Positions 1 through 7,806 of a DNA stretch of 64,000 bases are shown here, in pieces (positions within the stretch are counted from its first letter, which is position 1; every line of letters begins with the position of its first letter). The DNA lies in contig DATCTK010000016.1 of assembly GCA_036567985.1 (NCBI GenBank), positions 1 to 64,000 of the forward strand, given 5' to 3'. The notes under the pieces were generated by a model. That model did not search any database. It saw only the letters and a program-made list of their open reading frames with translations, and was not told the DNA's origin. Source of the DNA: SZUA-229 sp036567985. Its GTDB lineage: Bacteria; Pseudomonadota; Gammaproteobacteria; SZUA-229. Both the position numbers and the translations under genes were made by a program.

Positions 1-76
1 GTGGCTGAAGGCGCACCCCTGCTAAGGGTGTATAGGGGAAACTCTATCGAGGGTTCGAATCCCTCTTTCTCCGCCA
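1..76 (+). tRNA. tRNA-Ser(GCU), 5' end cut by window edge
   Basis: The window opens inside the D-arm of a serine tRNA. The anticodon loop CTGCTAA gives anticodon GCU, reading AGU/AGC. A long variable arm (about 31-49) marks a class II tRNA, the T-arm with GGTTCGAATCC lies at about 50-65, and the CCA end is encoded at 74-76. The acceptor 5' strand lies upstream of the window. Confidence 0.95.
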
Positions 77-82
77 TACAGT

Positions 83-117
83 AAAAAGCCCGCTTGTTTA
101 CAAGCGGGCTTTTTTTA
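83..117 (+). terminator. Intrinsic terminator of the tRNA-Ser gene
   Basis: A perfect GC-rich stem (AGCCCGCTTG at 87-96 pairing with 101-110) closes on the loop TTTA and is followed by a run of seven T. It starts seven bases after the encoded CCA, so it most likely ends tRNA-Ser transcription. Confidence 0.9.
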
Positions 118-343
118 TGCACAGGATGTGCGGTATTTTGCGGGAGGCATGGATGCCGGTAGCAAAGATGCACAGGATGTGCGGTATTCCGCGAGAGGCA
201 GGTGAGCAGTCATGAGTCTTTAGTCTGGCGTCGTTAGTCAAAAGCCCAGGGACTGAGGCTAAGTCACCGTCTGAATGGTGCTTCTGCTTCTTCTGGTCCA
301 GCTATATTTGCGTTTATTTAGCGTTTATTGGCGGACTGGTGTG
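117..343 (+). repeat. Dispersed post-terminator repeat, copy A
   Basis: First of a repeat family found several times in this window. The head (ATGCACAGGATGTGCGGTAT) occurs twice here, at 117-136 and 170-189. The second copy continues through GAGGCAGGTGAGCAGTC and ends with CGTCGTTAGTCAAAAG at about 245. The tail, at about 305-343, is built from GCGTTTATTTAGCG and TTGGCGGACTGGTGTG. Matching heads and tails recur around 53974-54392 and 55140-55270, each just after a terminator and in the same orientation. No ORF with gene-like features is present. Function unknown. Confidence 0.75.
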
Positions 344-390
344 GGTGTGTGGTGTCTGGTGAAAACGGGACGCTTAAAGTTGGCGAACAC

Positions 391-421
391 AAAAAAGCCC
401 CGCTGAAAACAGCGGGGCTTT
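391..421 (-). terminator. Intrinsic terminator of the tRNA-Arg gene
   Basis: AAGCCCCGCTG and CAGCGGGGCTT form an 11-bp stem around the loop AAAA. On the minus strand the stem is followed by a T run (AAAAAA at 391-396 on plus), the right polarity for tRNA-Arg, which lies 11 bp away. Confidence 0.88.
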
Positions 422-431
422 GATGATGATA

Positions 432-508
432 TGGCGCGCCTGGAAGGATTCGAACCTCCGACCGCCTGGTTCGTAGCCAGGTACTCTATCCAGCTGAGCT
501 ACAGGCGC
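432..508 (-). tRNA. tRNA-Arg(ACG)
   Basis: On the minus strand this 77-nt segment folds as a tRNA. The acceptor GCGCCTG pairs with CAGGCGC, and D-, anticodon and T-arms are all present (GGTTCGAATCC in the T-arm). CCA is encoded. The anticodon loop CTACGAA gives ACG, so it is tRNA-Arg reading CGN codons after A34 deamination. It is a single-gene unit with its own promoter and terminator. Confidence 0.96.
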
Positions 509-526
509 TGATCTTTGAGGGCGTGA

Positions 527-555
527 ATTATGAGGAAAAACAACGCCGAGGTCAA
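527..555 (-). promoter_or_regulatory. Sigma70-type promoter of tRNA-Arg
   Basis: On the minus strand TTGACC (550-555) and CATAAT (527-532) are separated by exactly 17 bp. A GC-rich discriminator (TCACGCCC) follows, as is usual for stable-RNA promoters. The -10 element lies about 19 bp before the mature tRNA 5' end. Confidence 0.75.
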
Positions 556-647
556 TAATAATTTCAATAATTTATGCATATGCAGGGCGCACCTGTGTGT
601 GCAGTATTTATTGCATCTATCCTATAAATGGGTCATTACAAGTCCGC

Positions 648-676
648 TTGCAATAGTGTAAAATCCCAGCGATAAA
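648..676 (+). promoter_or_regulatory. Candidate sigma70 promoter for the tviB-type gene
   Basis: TTGCAA (648-653), a 17-bp spacer and GATAAA (671-676) lie about 35 bp before the GTG start at 709. This is the best-spaced pair in the 200-bp gap between tRNA-Arg and the polysaccharide locus. Not proven. Confidence 0.4.
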
Positions 677-708
677 TCAAATGACATAAGCTTCATAAAG
701 GAACTAAT

Positions 709-1986
709 GTGATCAAGATCGCAGAGACCAGGCTGGCCGTAATTGGCCTTGGCTACGTGGGCCTGCCACTGGCAGTCGAGTTTGGCAAGAAAATGGATGT
801 GCTGGGGTTTGATATTAACCAGCACCGAGTAGACGAACTGAAAAGCGGCCGTGACGGCACGCTGGAAGTAAGTGAGGCAGAACTGGCTGAGGCTGCTCGA
901 CTCAGTTACAGTTCCAACGTTGATGATCTGATCAGCGCCAATGTCTATATCGTTACCGTTCCAACTCCTATCGATAAAAACAAAAACCCCGACCTGACTC
1001 CCTTAATCAGTGCCAGCCGCATGCTTGGTAAAGTCGTGCGAAAAGGGGACGTGGTCATCTATGAATCCACTGTTTACCCAGGCGCTACCGAAGAAGACTG
1101 TATTCCCCTTATCGAAGAGGTCTCCGGGTTAACCTTCAATAAAGATTTCTATGCCGGCTACAGTCCGGAACGCATTAATCCTGGCGACAAAGAACACCGT
1201 GTTACCACCATTAAAAAGGTCACCTCTGGCTCCACACCGGAAGCAGCAGATTTTGTTGACGCACTGTATAGAGAAATCATAATCGCCGGCACACACAAGG
1301 CCTCATCGATCAAAGTGGCAGAAGCTGCCAAGGTCATTGAAAACACCCAACGGGATGTGAATATAGCCCTGATTAATGAACTCTCGCTGATTTTCAATCG
1401 TCTTCATATCGATACTGAAGAAGTGCTTATTGCGGCCGGTACCAAATGGAATTTTTTACCATTCCGTCCAGGCCTCGTGGGTGGTCACTGTATCGGTGTC
1501 GACCCTTACTACCTGACACACAAGGCACAGGAAATCGGTTACAACCCGGAAATGATTCTTGCTGGACGTCGTCTGAATGACCATATGGGTGGCTATGTTG
1601 TTTCCGAAATTATAAAACTGATGTTACGTAAGCGAATACACATTAATGAAGCAAATGTGTTAATTATGGGCCTGACCTTCAAAGAGAACTGTCCAGACCT
1701 GCGCAACACGCGTGTTATTGACATGGTCAAGGAGTTTGCTGACTACGGTGCCAATGTTGATGTCTATGATCCCTGGGTGGATAAAGAAGAAGCCTACGAA
1801 GAATATGCAATCAACCCGATTGCGCAACTTGAAAATGGTAAATACGATGCCATCGTACTTGCGGTGTCACATCACCAGTTCGTTGCAATGGGTGCCGATG
1901 CAATACATAAACTGGGCAAGGAAAATCATGTGCTGTTTGACATAAAGTACATTCTTAAAGCAAATGAAGTTGACGGACGACTATAA
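709..1986 (+). CDS. tviB: UDP-N-acetylglucosamine 6-dehydrogenase (TviB/WbpA type)
   Basis: Oxidises C6 of UDP-GlcNAc to UDP-GlcNAcA with NAD, an early cytoplasmic step for acidic capsules and O-antigens such as Vi. The 425-residue protein has the Rossmann motif GLGYVG at 13-18, a YESTVYPG segment, and GGHCIGVDPYY with the catalytic Cys at 261, all as in TviB/WbpA; length is normal. The start is GTG at 709, with AAAGGAA seven bases upstream. An ATG at 707 is out of frame and stops at once. It lies six bases before the tviC-type epimerase, as in Vi-type loci, so the two should be co-transcribed and act in sequence. Confidence 0.95.
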   Translation: MIKIAETRLAVIGLGYVGLPLAVEFGKKMDVLGFDINQHRVDELKSGRDGTLEVSEAELAEAARLSYSSNVDDLISANVYIVTVPTPIDKNKNPDLTPLISASRMLGKVVRKGDVVIYESTVYPGATEEDCIPLIEEVSGLTFNKDFYAGYSPERINPGDKEHRVTTIKKVTSGSTPEAADFVDALYREIIIAGTHKASSIKVAEAAKVIENTQRDVNIALINELSLIFNRLHIDTEEVLIAAGTKWNFLPFRPGLVGGHCIGVDPYYLTHKAQEIGYNPEMILAGRRLNDHMGGYVVSEIIKLMLRKRIHINEANVLIMGLTFKENCPDLRNTRVIDMVKEFADYGANVDVYDPWVDKEEAYEEYAINPIAQLENGKYDAIVLAVSHHQFVAMGADAIHKLGKENHVLFDIKYILKANEVDGRL

Positions 1987-1992
1987 GGCAAT

Positions 1993-3033
1993 ATGACGGT
2001 GAGCAAATACCAGAACATTCTTAATGAATTAAAACACAAACAGCACACATGGCTGGTAACCGGGGTTGCCGGCTTTATTGGTTCCAACCTGCTGGAAACC
2101 TTGCTCAAGCATAATCAGAAAGTCATTGGTCTGGATAACTTCGCCACGGGTCATCAGCATAATCTGGACAAGGTACAGGCACTGGTAGAAAAAAATCAGT
2201 GGCAGGGTTTTACTTTTATCAAGGGTGACATCAGGCAACTGGAAGACTGTAAAAAAGCCTGTAAAGGTGTGGACTATGTACTGCATCAGGCCGCACTGGG
2301 TTCTGTGCCTCGCTCAATTGAAGATCCAATCACTACCAATCAGACCAACACTGACGGTTTTCTGAATATGCTGGTTGCAGCAAGAGATGCCGAGGTCAAG
2401 GGCTTTGTTTATGCAGCCTCCAGTTCAACCTACGGTGATCACCCGGATCTTCCTAAGCAGGAAGACAAGATAGGTAACCCGCTATCACCCTATGCCGTAA
2501 CCAAGCTTGTTAATGAACTCTATGCAAAGGTATTTGCCAGAACCTATGGATTTAAAACCATAGGTTTGAGGTATTTCAATATCTTCGGCTATCGACAGGA
2601 TCCCGCGGGTGCCTATGCAGCAGTTATCCCGAAGTGGGTCGCTGCCATGTTGCATGGTGAAACGGTCTATATCAACGGTGATGGTGAAACCAGTCGTGAT
2701 TTCTGTTTTATCGATAACACTGTTCAGGCCAATATCCTGGCTGCCTTAACCGATAACCCTGATGCAAAAGATCAGGTTTATAACGTTGCGCTCAATGACC
2801 AGACTTCCTTAAACCAGCTGTTTAATGCCATAAGAAAGGAACTGCTATTACGTAAACCGGAACTTGATATTCCGGATCCTGTTTATAGAGACTTCAGGGC
2901 AGGAGATGTTCGTCATTCCAGGGCAGACATCAGTAAGGCTCGAACGCTTCTTGGTTTTGATCCGCAGTATAAAATCGATGAAGGCCTTAAACTGTCTATG
3001 GACTGGTATGTGGATGACCTGTCTACCAACTAA
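1993..3033 (+). CDS. tviC: UDP-GlcNAcA/GlcNAc C4-epimerase (TviC/WbpP type)
   Basis: Short-chain dehydrogenase/reductase-type epimerase that interconverts the gluco and galacto forms of UDP-HexNAc(A), giving UDP-GalNAcA after the preceding dehydrogenase. Visible features are the NAD motif G24-x2-G27-x2-G30, AASSSTYGDHP, and the catalytic Tyr167 and Lys171 in SPYAVTK. The N-terminal extension of about 20 residues before the Rossmann fold and the full length (346) match TviC/VipB. ATG at 1993 follows AAGG. Its pairing with the TviB-type gene strongly suggests that the polymer contains N-acetylated uronic acid. Confidence 0.94.
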   Translation: MTVSKYQNILNELKHKQHTWLVTGVAGFIGSNLLETLLKHNQKVIGLDNFATGHQHNLDKVQALVEKNQWQGFTFIKGDIRQLEDCKKACKGVDYVLHQAALGSVPRSIEDPITTNQTNTDGFLNMLVAARDAEVKGFVYAASSSTYGDHPDLPKQEDKIGNPLSPYAVTKLVNELYAKVFARTYGFKTIGLRYFNIFGYRQDPAGAYAAVIPKWVAAMLHGETVYINGDGETSRDFCFIDNTVQANILAALTDNPDAKDQVYNVALNDQTSLNQLFNAIRKELLLRKPELDIPDPVYRDFRAGDVRHSRADISKARTLLGFDPQYKIDEGLKLSMDWYVDDLSTN

Positions 3034-3075
3034 TAAGTAGCAGGTTTTCAACGGCATCTAAGGATAAGCAAGTCA

Positions 3076-4476
3076 ATGTTACGTGTTTTTAGTCACTATA
3101 TTCCCGGCTCACTGATAGTTCTGGTGATGGTCGAGGCATTTGTACTCTACGCCTCGGTCTATCTCGGCGCCGAGCTACGTTTCATTGATTCGCCCGACAA
3201 GGCCTATTCAATATCTCTGCTCGAACCCCTGCATTATAAAGCATTATCTTTCGCCGCGCTTATGCTGGGCTGCATGACAGCGATGGGCCTGCATACAAGA
3301 AATATTGTCGATAGTTTTTCCAGTATGATGATCCGGATCTTTCTCAGCTTCGGTCTCGGTGTTTTTGTTATCGCACTTATCTATTATATCTACCCAGATC
3401 TCTTTCTTGGCAGGGGCGTTGTAGCAATCACCTTTATTGTTGCATTTATGGGGATACTACTAACCCGTACCGTCCACCAGAATCTCGACAAGCACAGTAT
3501 TTTTAAGCGTAAGTTACTGGTAATAGGCGCCGGATCAATGGGTAAACTACTTGAGGATAAAAAAGCATTTGCGCGCTCCCAGGGCTATGAAATAGTCGGT
3601 TTTGTTGCTATAGATGAAGATAATGTTCAGGTAAATAAGGCCAATATACTGGCAATTGAAACATCGCTTTATGACTTATGTCAGGACTACCATGTAGATG
3701 AAATAGTATTGGCCATGGATGATCGTCGTAAAGGATTTCCGCTGTCGAGCCTTCTTGAATGCAAAATGAAAGGTATTGTCGTTCGTGATGCGCTGGATTC
3801 ACTGGAGAGAATTACAGGCCATATCGAGCTTGACGCCCTACACCCAAGTGCCGTTATATTCTCTGATGGTTTTACTAACGCTGTTTCAGCAAGTTATGCC
3901 AAGCGGGTATTTGATATTATATCCAGCTCACTTATATTATTAATTGCCAGCCCGATCATTATTCTTACAGCCACATCTATCTGGCTGAGCACATTCGGTC
4001 GTGACCCGGTATTTTACCGTCAGGTACGACTCGGTTTATGTGATGCCCCCTTTAATGTGCTCAAATTTCGTAGTATGCGAACAGATGCGGAAAAAGAAGG
4101 CGCCCAGTTCGCCAGTAAAAATGATGCCCGTGTGACCCGTATTGGTAGTTTTATACGGAAGACCCGTATTGATGAGTTGCCGCAGCTGATTAATGTACTT
4201 AAAGGGGATATGAGTTTTATCGGTCCACGGCCTGAGCGGCCACAATTCGTGCTAGGCTTTCAGCAGTCGATACCCCATTATGCACTGCGACATACGGTAA
4301 AACCCGGCATTACAGGCTGGGCGCAGATATGCTATCCCTATGGGGACACCATTGAAGACACACGAAAGAAACTACAGTATGACCTGTATTACATAAAAAA
4401 TTACAGTCTTTTTCTTGATATGACGATCCTGTTCCAGACGGTACAGGTAGTGTTGTTCGGTAAAGGCGCAAGATAA
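3076..4476 (+). CDS. Initiating undecaprenyl-phosphate sugar transferase (EpsB-like)
   Basis: Polyisoprenyl-phosphate hexose-1-phosphate transferase that puts the first sugar on undecaprenyl phosphate at the inner membrane. N-terminal membrane segments (about 10-120) are followed by a Rossmann-like region (about 145-250, with VIGAGSMG) and the bacterial sugar transferase domain from about 275. Typical motifs there are KFRSMRTDAEKEG, RIGSFIRKTRIDELPQ and FIGPRPERP, ending in KPGITGWAQ. Architecture and length (466) fit the sugar transferase of PEP-CTERM/XrtA-type loci. AAGGAT about ten bases before ATG 3076 supports the start. It ends the first co-directional block; the next gene is antisense. 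Confidence 0.92.
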   Translation: MLRVFSHYIPGSLIVLVMVEAFVLYASVYLGAELRFIDSPDKAYSISLLEPLHYKALSFAALMLGCMTAMGLHTRNIVDSFSSMMIRIFLSFGLGVFVIALIYYIYPDLFLGRGVVAITFIVAFMGILLTRTVHQNLDKHSIFKRKLLVIGAGSMGKLLEDKKAFARSQGYEIVGFVAIDEDNVQVNKANILAIETSLYDLCQDYHVDEIVLAMDDRRKGFPLSSLLECKMKGIVVRDALDSLERITGHIELDALHPSAVIFSDGFTNAVSASYAKRVFDIISSSLILLIASPIIILTATSIWLSTFGRDPVFYRQVRLGLCDAPFNVLKFRSMRTDAEKEGAQFASKNDARVTRIGSFIRKTRIDELPQLINVLKGDMSFIGPRPERPQFVLGFQQSIPHYALRHTVKPGITGWAQICYPYGDTIEDTRKKLQYDLYYIKNYSLFLDMTILFQTVQVVLFGKGAR

Positions 4477-4486
4477 GGCGCTTCAC

Positions 4487-5284
4487 TCAAAGTTCCATAT
4501 GGGCTTTGATTGGGTATGCCGCGGTGCGCTTCCAGTCCTTAACCACGCCGTTCTCAAATTCGATATAAGACTCCCCATAAAACCAGGTATCATTCACTAC
4601 GGCATCTGGCGGCCCCTGAATGCGGAGCACCTCACCAATGGATGAGCCAACGGTAAAGTATTCATTATCAGGCTCTGCCTGTTCTTTCTCGACAGTTTTT
4701 GAGCCCATCTGGTCGGTAACGGGTTCAGTATCTGGATCAATATCGCTGGCTGATTCCTTCTTACCTGATTTGTTCGCCTGCCATGACGCATCGGAATGTT
4801 GTTCGCTGCTTTGCCGGGTGTCATGGCTAGTCGGTTCCTCAATATCGACCACAGTATATATGCTGAAGGCAAAAATCGTAAAAATGAGAAGTGAAAGCAG
4901 TGTATTTGATTTTCGTGGAGTGGCGCGGTGTGGCTGATCAGTAGTGTTACTTCTACTATCTGGGCTGACCTTAGGGGCAGATTCAGACTGGGCAGGCGTA
5001 TGTGTGGGTTTCGTTTCTGGCTTTACACTGGACGTTTGTTCGAGTGGTTCGAGAGCTGGTAATTGCCCGTGTTTTTTGTAGTAAGCCGATAACTGCTCGT
5101 AGGCGAGGTTGAGTTCTTTAAGCTTGTCTTCCGCAGAGATTTTTCTGACTGGATCGTCAATTCTGTCCGGGTGCCACTTCTGGATCAGTTGCTTGTATGC
5201 CTTACGGATCTCAGGCCAGTCGCTATCATGGCTGATTGAGAGAATTTTATAACAGTCTTGGTAGCTATACATGAATGAATACAA
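4487..5284 (-). CDS. Membrane-anchored J-domain protein
   Basis: A DnaJ-type J domain occupies about residues 8-75, with the HPD tripeptide at 38-40 that stimulates Hsp70 ATPase. A Pro/Ser/Thr-rich linker, one hydrophobic segment (about 128-148), an acidic linker, and a C-terminal region of about 50 residues (GSSIGEVLRIQGPPDAV) follow. That last region resembles small domains of the BamE/SmpA kind, by eye only. With the J domain first, it would face the cytoplasm. It is antisense to the locus, ending 10 bp from the sugar transferase stop and diverging from the export lipoprotein. Two nearby start codons (5284 and 5272) are possible. The J domain is certain; the role is not known. Confidence 0.8.
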   Translation of the reverse strand: MYSFMYSYQDCYKILSISHDSDWPEIRKAYKQLIQKWHPDRIDDPVRKISAEDKLKELNLAYEQLSAYYKKHGQLPALEPLEQTSSVKPETKPTHTPAQSESAPKVSPDSRSNTTDQPHRATPRKSNTLLSLLIFTIFAFSIYTVVDIEEPTSHDTRQSSEQHSDASWQANKSGKKESASDIDPDTEPVTDQMGSKTVEKEQAEPDNEYFTVGSSIGEVLRIQGPPDAVVNDTWFYGESYIEFENGVVKDWKRTAAYPIKAHMEL

Positions 5285-5609
5285 TTGGTGTTTGCTCGCA
5301 GTATATTACATTTTTATGTAAAGAAGTGTTAATGTCCTGCATCGAGCTAATTCTTCGTCGTTCGTGCTTCAGATGATGATTAAGATATGGCATAACTGCA
5401 GCTGAAAACCACCCGAATGAGTGATGCTATTCGCTAAAAATCGACCAGAAGTATCTGAAATTTCAAATAAAAATGTAGATTTACAATTGTCATCTATGGG
5501 ATAATTCAGGCTCTTAAATTAACAATGGACGTACTGGTAATTTAAGGCAACCTATCAATTAGAATTCTCTAATAAACGGATATGCCTGCTGCCATTTAGG
5601 AGACATTAA
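5285..5609. other. 325-bp divergent intergenic region, no gene
   Basis: It separates the antisense J-domain gene from the export lipoprotein gene and must hold promoters for both. A short palindrome, TTACAT-TTTT-ATGTAA, lies at 5306-5321, close to the J-gene start, and could be an operator. A TGTA-GATT-TACA element lies at about 5471-5482. No convincing -35/-10 pair was found. Confidence 0.4.
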
Positions 5610-6242
5610 TTGATTAAAATGACTAAATACCTTTCTCTGTTGGCCGTGCTTATACTGGCGACCGCCTGTAGTGATAAGAATGTAATTCCTGCAGACTCCG
5701 ATTTTCTTGCTGCACATAATGCAGATATGATCGTCAAGGAATACCGCGTTGGTATAGACGATGTCGTTGACATCAATGTGTGGCGCAATCCAGAGCTGTC
5801 TGTTTCGGTGCCGGTACGACCTGACGGTAAAATCTCCATGCCACTGATTGGTGACGTCAAAGCAGCTGGATTAACTCCTGAGCAGGTTGCAGCCTCGATT
5901 AAGACGCGCCTGCAGAATTATGTTCGTGACCCTAATGTTACCGTTATTATCAAAGACCTGAGAAGTCATGAGTACCTGACACTGGTGCGTGTTACAGGCG
6001 CTGTTAATAATCCATTATCCCTTAATTTCAGGCAGGGAATTACAGTGCTTGATGCGGTGCTTGCTGCAGGGGGTCTAAATGATTATGCGGCTGCGAACAG
6101 TACCAAACTTTATCGTGTGATCAATGGTAAAACACATATTATCTATGTGCGTCTTGATGATATTCTGAATAAAGGTCAGTTAGAAACAAATCTCGAATTA
6201 CGACCAAGAGATATCATCGCCGTTCCCGAACGAATTTTCTAG
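5610..6242 (+). CDS. Polysaccharide export lipoprotein (Wza/EpsA-like)
   Basis: Outer-membrane polysaccharide export protein. The N-terminus is a lipoprotein signal with lipobox ATAC at residues 17-20. A polysaccharide export domain (about 45-125, starting YRVGIDDVVDINVW) and an SLBB-type domain (about 130-200) follow. At 210 residues it is the short export form found in PEP-CTERM/XrtA-type loci. TTG at 5610 lies seven bases after TAGGAGA, the best ribosome-site spacing; the in-frame ATG at 5619 is about 15 bases away and is the alternative. It heads the long rightward run of genes and should pair with the chain-length protein 13 bases downstream. Confidence 0.92.
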   Translation: MIKMTKYLSLLAVLILATACSDKNVIPADSDFLAAHNADMIVKEYRVGIDDVVDINVWRNPELSVSVPVRPDGKISMPLIGDVKAAGLTPEQVAASIKTRLQNYVRDPNVTVIIKDLRSHEYLTLVRVTGAVNNPLSLNFRQGITVLDAVLAAGGLNDYAAANSTKLYRVINGKTHIIYVRLDDILNKGQLETNLELRPRDIIAVPERIF

Positions 6243-6255
6243 AGGTCAGTCTGAA

Positions 6256-7806
6256 ATGAATCAGGAATTTGATGAAATTTTCAGCCTTGTTCTGAAAGAA
6301 TCCTATGCGCGTCGAAATCTACTCGTCGCGATTTTTGTCATTATCTGTCTGACGGTTCTCGCGATTGGTTCAGTGTGGCCAAAAAAGTATACAGCATCAG
6401 TCGTGATCGAAGTGGACACGAGTAACATTCTACAGCCTCTGATGCAGGGCAGGGCGGAAACAACAAAACCTATAGATCATGTTGCGAATGCGCGCGAAAT
6501 CGTTTTTAGTGATGAAAATCTTGACAATATTCTGCAGCAGGAACTGTGGATTGAAGAGTTTACAACAGAGAAAGATGCAGCACGTTTAAAAGAAAAGATA
6601 AAAGAAAAAGTAAGCATTAATCGCTTTGGTCAGAATCTGTTAAGAATGGAGTTCCAGGACAAAGACGCACTGCGTGCATACGAGACACTGAATATCATGG
6701 TTGATTTTTTTATTGCACGTGGTGAACAGACGAAAATCAATGAAAGCCAGTCGGCATTTGACTTCATAAACAAGCAGGTTGAGGATTATCTGCAGAAATT
6801 AATTGAAGTAGAAGACGGTATTAAGGAATTCCGTTCAGATAATCCTGATGTCCGTCCAGGGCTTATTACAGAAGTCTCAAATAAAATTAGTAAATTAAAA
6901 GACCAGATTGAAACGACTGAGCTCGAGATAAGGGAAGAAAGGATCAAACATGAATCGCTTAAAAAACAGCTTTCGGGTGAGGCTTTAATCGCAATTAGTC
7001 AAACGAAAGAGGGGCAGTATCTGAGCAAGATTGCAGAGCTGCAGAATGAGGTTGATACATTAAAACTGGATTATACCGATACCTATCCTGATATTATCAG
7101 ACTCAATAGTCAGATAGCAGAACTTAAGGATGAACTCAAAAACGAAATAGAACGTAGAAAAGCAGTAATATCATCTTCAAAGAAAAGCGGTGAAGTTTAT
7201 ATAGATGAGTCTATGAAAATCAGTCCGCTCTATCAAGAACTTAGAAGTAGTTTGTCCGCTACTGAAACTAAAATTGTTACGCTTAAAACAAGGCGTGCCG
7301 AGCTAAATAAAATGCTTGAGAACGAATATGCGCGAGCAGCACAAATTCATAAAGCGGAAGCACATCTGTCAGACTTGACACGTAATTATCAGGTAAATCA
7401 GGATATTTACCAGGATCTGCTTAAACGACGTGAAAATGCACGTGTCTCAAAGACACTGGATCAGGAAAACCAGGGTCTAACCTTCAAGATACAGGAGCCC
7501 GCCAAAGTACCACTAATACCAACAGGCTTGCGTTTTCTGCACTTCATTGTAATAGGGCCTGTTCTCGCGCTTGGGGTAGCTGTAGGTCTTATCTACATGC
7601 TTGTACAGTTTGATCCGCGTGTAAGATCAACCAAGACCATTATCAGTGAGCTGAATTTACCTGTACTCGCAGAAATAACGCAGATAAAAAACCAGGCTGA
7701 AATAATATCTGAAAAGAAAAATATTATTATGCTGAGCGGTGTTTTGGTAATCACATGCGCAATTTATGTATACGTTGGTGTCGTAAAATACCTCGGAGCA
7801 TTGTAA
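6256..7806 (+). CDS. Polysaccharide chain-length determinant (Wzz/Wzc-like)
   Basis: Inner-membrane co-polymerase that sets polymer length and links the polymerase to the export lipoprotein. A membrane segment (about 20-40) leads into a periplasmic region rich in predicted coiled coil (about 170-300 and 330-390). A second membrane segment (about 425-450) and a third near the C-terminus (about 490-512) follow. There is no fused kinase domain; the kinase-like protein is the next gene, with its ATG overlapping this stop (TAATG). The 516-residue length and extra C-terminal membrane segment fit the version in exosortase-type loci. Confidence 0.9.
   Translation: MNQEFDEIFSLVLKESYARRNLLVAIFVIICLTVLAIGSVWPKKYTASVVIEVDTSNILQPLMQGRAETTKPIDHVANAREIVFSDENLDNILQQELWIEEFTTEKDAARLKEKIKEKVSINRFGQNLLRMEFQDKDALRAYETLNIMVDFFIARGEQTKINESQSAFDFINKQVEDYLQKLIEVEDGIKEFRSDNPDVRPGLITEVSNKISKLKDQIETTELEIREERIKHESLKKQLSGEALIAISQTKEGQYLSKIAELQNEVDTLKLDYTDTYPDIIRLNSQIAELKDELKNEIERRKAVISSSKKSGEVYIDESMKISPLYQELRSSLSATETKIVTLKTRRAELNKMLENEYARAAQIHKAEAHLSDLTRNYQVNQDIYQDLLKRRENARVSKTLDQENQGLTFKIQEPAKVPLIPTGLRFLHFIVIGPVLALGVAVGLIYMLVQFDPRVRSTKTIISELNLPVLAEITQIKNQAEIISEKKNIIMLSGVLVITCAIYVYVGVVKYLGAL

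Noticed and set aside
1..508. tRNA genes as integration site of a genomic island carrying the polysaccharide locus
   Set aside because: No second copy of either tRNA 3' end was seen at the far side of the locus, and no integrase gene is present.
622..825. 67-codon open frame on minus over the tviB start
   Set aside because: It overlaps the well-supported tviB-type gene and its promoter, and has no independent signal.
7755..7805. Earlier start of the kinase-like protein inside the chain-length gene
   Set aside because: ATG 7806 in a TAATG overlap gives the family-like N-terminus (MSKIEDAL); the upstream codons translate a shadow of the preceding gene.
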